Shown: positions 5,744 to 7,604 of the stretch, piece by piece
Position numbering within the stretch: position 1 is the first letter of the stretch
How the letters are laid out: every line of letters starts with the position of its first letter
NCBI GenBank assembly: GCA_016278435.1
Contig: JADQBU010000251.1
Location: forward strand, 1 to 7,604
Reading direction: 5' to 3'
From: Halanaerobiales bacterium
Lineage (GTDB): Bacteria; Bacillota; Halanaerobiia; Halanaerobiales; JADQBU01
Length of the DNA: 7,604 nt
Notes under the pieces: model-generated
Told to the model about the DNA's origin: nothing
What the model saw: only the letters and a program-made list of their open reading frames with translations
Databases searched by the model: none
Position numbers and translations under genes: made by a program

Positions 5744-5772
5744 TTGACAAATAAAAAATTACACGTTATAAT
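5744..5772 (+). promoter_or_regulatory. Perfect consensus sigma-A promoter of the flavin reductase-rubredoxin gene
   Basis: TTGACA (5744-5749) and TATAAT (5767-5772) with a 17-base spacer match consensus at all 12 positions. Transcription should begin near 5779, giving a leader of about 42 bases. The -10 box is part of a PerR-like box and the start region is covered by a Fur-like dyad, so the promoter is probably repressed until oxygen, peroxide or metal status changes. Confidence 0.88.
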
Positions 5773-5795
5773 TATTAATAATGATTACTAGTATT
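5766..5795. promoter_or_regulatory. Overlapping PerR-like and Fur-like operator candidates
   Basis: TTATAATTATTAATA (5766-5780) matches the PerR box TTATAATnATTATAA at every base except two in the right arm. It contains the -10 hexamer. Immediately after, bases 5777-5795 (AATAATGATTACTAGTATT) agree with the 19-bp Fur consensus at 14 positions, although internal symmetry is imperfect. PerR control of rubredoxin and flavodiiron partners is known in Clostridium acetobutylicum, which makes PerR the more likely regulator. AT-rich sequence inflates such matches, so this is a candidate only. Confidence 0.45.
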
Positions 5796-5820
5796 AAAAA
5801 GCCTAAAAGGAGGTATTTAA

Positions 5821-6516
5821 ATGGACAGGAAAGTATTACATAATATTTCATACGGACTTTACATTGTATCATCGATAAAGGGAGATAAAATGAACGGATG
5901 TGTTTTGAATTCTGTCATACAGACAAGCGCTGATCCAGCTACAATTACAATCTGTACAAACAGGAATAATCTAACCACTGAATTTATTAAGGAGGGTGGA
6001 GTTTTTACTGTCTCGATTCTACCCAAGGATACACCCATGAAGTTTATCGGTCTATTTGGGTTTAACAGTGGGCGCGAAATTAATAAATTTAAAGATGTAG
6101 AATATAACTTAGGTGAAAAAACCAATGTGCCTGTTCTTAAAGAAAACAGTCTGGGATACATAGAAGCAGAAGTTAGGGATATAGTAGAAGTAGAGACCCA
6201 CAATCTTATTATTGCGGATATTGTCAATGCTAGGAGTTATGATGTGGATAAGGAGCCATTAACCTATTCCTATTATCATCAGGTGAAAAATGGCAAATTT
6301 CCCAAAAGCTCTCCAATTTATCATGAAGATGAAGGGAATTCCGGCGGAAAAGATGTTGAAGGCAAGTATCATTGTGAAATCTGTGGTTATATATATAACC
6401 CGGATGAAGGTGACCCGGACTCAAATATAGAACCAGGCACGCCATTTTCCGAGTTGCCGGATGACTGGGTATGTCCAATCTGTGGTGCTACCAAAGATAA
6501 GTTCAGCAAAGTTTAA
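5821..6516 (+). CDS. hrb: Flavin reductase-rubredoxin fusion, high-molecular-weight rubredoxin (231 aa)
   Basis: This is a cytoplasmic two-domain electron-transfer protein. Residues 1-165 are an FMN-binding flavin reductase-like domain (YGLYIVSS at 11-18, then NGCVLNSVIQTSADPATITIC at 25-45 and FGFNSGREINKF at 79-90). Residues 180-231 are a complete rubredoxin with iron ligands Cys185-x2-Cys188 and Cys218-x2-Cys221 and the usual YIYNPDEGDPD and GTPFSELPDDWVCPICG sequences. A short Gly-Glu-rich linker joins them. The architecture is that of Hrb of Moorella thermoacetica, which passes NADH electrons to the flavodiiron protein FprA for reduction of O2 or NO. No FprA gene is in the window. ATG 5821 is preceded by a strong AAAAGGAGGT at 5805-5814. 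It probably shares a transcript with the oxidoreductase gene 35 bases downstream. Confidence 0.9.
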   Translation: MDRKVLHNISYGLYIVSSIKGDKMNGCVLNSVIQTSADPATITICTNRNNLTTEFIKEGGVFTVSILPKDTPMKFIGLFGFNSGREINKFKDVEYNLGEKTNVPVLKENSLGYIEAEVRDIVEVETHNLIIADIVNARSYDVDKEPLTYSYYHQVKNGKFPKSSPIYHEDEGNSGGKDVEGKYHCEICGYIYNPDEGDPDSNIEPGTPFSELPDDWVCPICGATKDKFSKV

Positions 6517-6551
6517 TTGATCAAACTAATTAGCAAAGGGGGGACTTGAAA

Positions 6552-7604
6552 ATGGATCTAAATATCCTGATTGGTGGAGAAGCAGGACAAGGGTTGAAGA
6601 CTATTGAAACCCTACTGGGAAAGGCATTATTTAGACAGGGATTTAATGTTTACACTACCAGGAATTATATGTCCCGAATCAGGGGCGGACACAACTTTGT
6701 CAAGATCAGAATTGGAACTGAAAAAATTCACGGTCCGGCAGAAAAAGTAGATATTCTGGTAGCTTTAAATGAAGAAAGTTATTTAAGACATAAAGATGAA
6801 CTGGTTGAGAATAGTGCAATCATATATGATGGCAAATTGGATACCGACCATCAATTGTTTTCTGTCAACGCAAAAGAAATGGCCAGTGATATTAACCCGA
6901 AGGCACTTAACTCTATCTTTACAGGAGCAGTATTAAAGTTGCTTAATCTCGATACTGATAATATAGAAGAAGTGATAAGTGAGTTTTTCAGCAGGGAGAA
7001 TATAATTGAAGATAATCTAAAACTGATGAAAAAGGGGTATGATAGTATTAATAAATATTATTATTGCCCTGATCTCAACCCCGTAAAAAATCAGTTGTTT
7101 ATAGATGGCAATGATGCAATTGGTCTTGGTGCCCTGGCTGCTGGTATTAAGTATTATACTGCTTATCCCATGTCGCCTTCAACAGGTATTCTTAATTACA
7201 TTGCAGGCAAGCAGAGTGAACTAGATGTTGCAGTGGAGCAGGCGGAAGATGAAATTGGTGCAATTAATATGGCTCTTGGTGCTTCTTATGGTGGAGTTAG
7301 GTCAATGACAGGTACCTCAGGTGGTGGTCTTTCACTTATGGCTGAATCTCTGGGACTGGCCGGGATAACTGAAACTCCACTGGTTATTGCTGATGTACAA
7401 AGGCCTGGTCCGGCTACTGGACTTCCTACCAGAACGGAGCAAGGTGACCTTTTATTCAGTATTAATATATCACAGGGTGAATTTCCCCTGATGGTTATCA
7501 GCCCCCGGGATCCAGAAGATGCGTTTTATCAAACATTCCGGGCCTTAAATCTGGCCGATAAATATCAGATTCCCGTTATTCTTCTCAGTGATCAGTTCCT
7601 GGCT
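6552..7604 (+). CDS. korA: 2-oxoacid:acceptor oxidoreductase, fused gamma-alpha subunit (first 351 residues; cut by window end)
   Basis: This is a subunit of a thiamine-pyrophosphate, Fe-S 2-oxoacid:ferredoxin oxidoreductase, which oxidatively decarboxylates 2-oxoacids to acyl-CoA and reduces ferredoxin. Residues 1-175 are the gamma domain, with glycine motif GGEAGQG (8-14), the family-typical RNYMSRIRGGHNFVKIRI (37-54) and KVDILVALN. Residues 182 onward are the alpha domain: YPMSPSTGI (205-213, the substrate-facing YPxTPST motif with Ser for Thr), EQAEDEIGAINMALGAS (229-245), TGTSGGGLSLM (253-263) and QRPGPATGLPTRTEQGDL (283-300). The frame is open to the last base; the remaining 200 or so residues and the beta subunit lie beyond. 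The ATG has an unusual all-G ribosome site, AAAGGGGGG (6535-6543). Substrate could be 2-oxoglutarate, pyruvate or branched-chain oxoacids, so the symbol is provisional. Confidence 0.9.
   Translation, partial: MDLNILIGGEAGQGLKTIETLLGKALFRQGFNVYTTRNYMSRIRGGHNFVKIRIGTEKIHGPAEKVDILVALNEESYLRHKDELVENSAIIYDGKLDTDHQLFSVNAKEMASDINPKALNSIFTGAVLKLLNLDTDNIEEVISEFFSRENIIEDNLKLMKKGYDSINKYYYCPDLNPVKNQLFIDGNDAIGLGALAAGIKYYTAYPMSPSTGILNYIAGKQSELDVAVEQAEDEIGAINMALGASYGGVRSMTGTSGGGLSLMAESLGLAGITETPLVIADVQRPGPATGLPTRTEQGDLLFSINISQGEFPLMVISPRDPEDAFYQTFRALNLADKYQIPVILLSDQFLA

Noticed and set aside
5859..6478. Minus-strand frames of 122 and 82 codons opposite the rubredoxin fusion
   Set aside because: The plus-strand protein has complete flavin reductase and rubredoxin motifs; these frames are by-products of its codons.

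Overview
The window looks like chromosome of a low-GC, strictly anaerobic member of the Bacillota, plausibly Halanaerobiales or Clostridia. That assignment is inferred from AT-rich DNA, strong AGGAGG-type ribosome sites, perfect sigma-A promoters, short hairpin-plus-T terminators, a YteA-family sporulation-type regulator and anaerobic metalloenzymes (NiFe carbon monoxide dehydrogenase, 2-oxoacid:acceptor oxidoreductase, rubredoxin). No CRISPR array, rRNA, tRNA, insertion sequence or phage gene was seen.

Layout. 1-306 is the C-terminal end of a carbon monoxide dehydrogenase (cooS), closed by a terminator. 477-1172 is a YteA/DksA-type zinc-finger regulator with its own terminator. 1257-3154 is a compact drug-efflux unit: a MarR regulator and a MATE exporter behind a consensus promoter whose -35 box lies in a perfect 16-bp palindrome. 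A terminator ends the unit, and the next promoter overlaps that terminator. 3284-4018 is a membrane-anchored or secreted SurA/PrsA-type chaperone that lacks the parvulin domain. 4080-4262 on the minus strand is the leftover N-terminus of an EmrA/HlyD membrane-fusion protein. 4440-5204 is exodeoxyribonuclease III (exoA), followed after one base by a broken radical-SAM (SPL-type) gene that has a frameshift in an A8 run and lacks its third cluster cysteine. 5482-5743 is a gene-less stretch holding a GC-rich, possibly structured island and a 21-bp inverted repeat. 5744-6516 is a flavin reductase-rubredoxin fusion (high-molecular-weight rubredoxin) under a perfect promoter that overlaps PerR- and Fur-like boxes. 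6552 to the end is the fused gamma-alpha subunit of a 2-oxoacid:ferredoxin oxidoreductase, cut by the window edge.

How they fit together. The redox genes suit an anaerobe that moves low-potential electrons (CO dehydrogenase, 2-oxoacid oxidoreductase) and protects itself from oxygen with rubredoxin-based reduction. The rubredoxin fusion and the oxidoreductase are 35 bases apart with no visible terminator, so they probably share a transcript. ExoA repairs oxidised or abasic DNA. MarR and MATE form a self-contained drug-responsive efflux operon like mepR-mepA. Two of the genes are decaying, so this is a stretch of ordinary core genome with some erosion. I found no convincing new multi-gene system. 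The best leads are the regulatory DNA and island before the rubredoxin gene, the parvulin-less chaperone and the broken radical-SAM gene.
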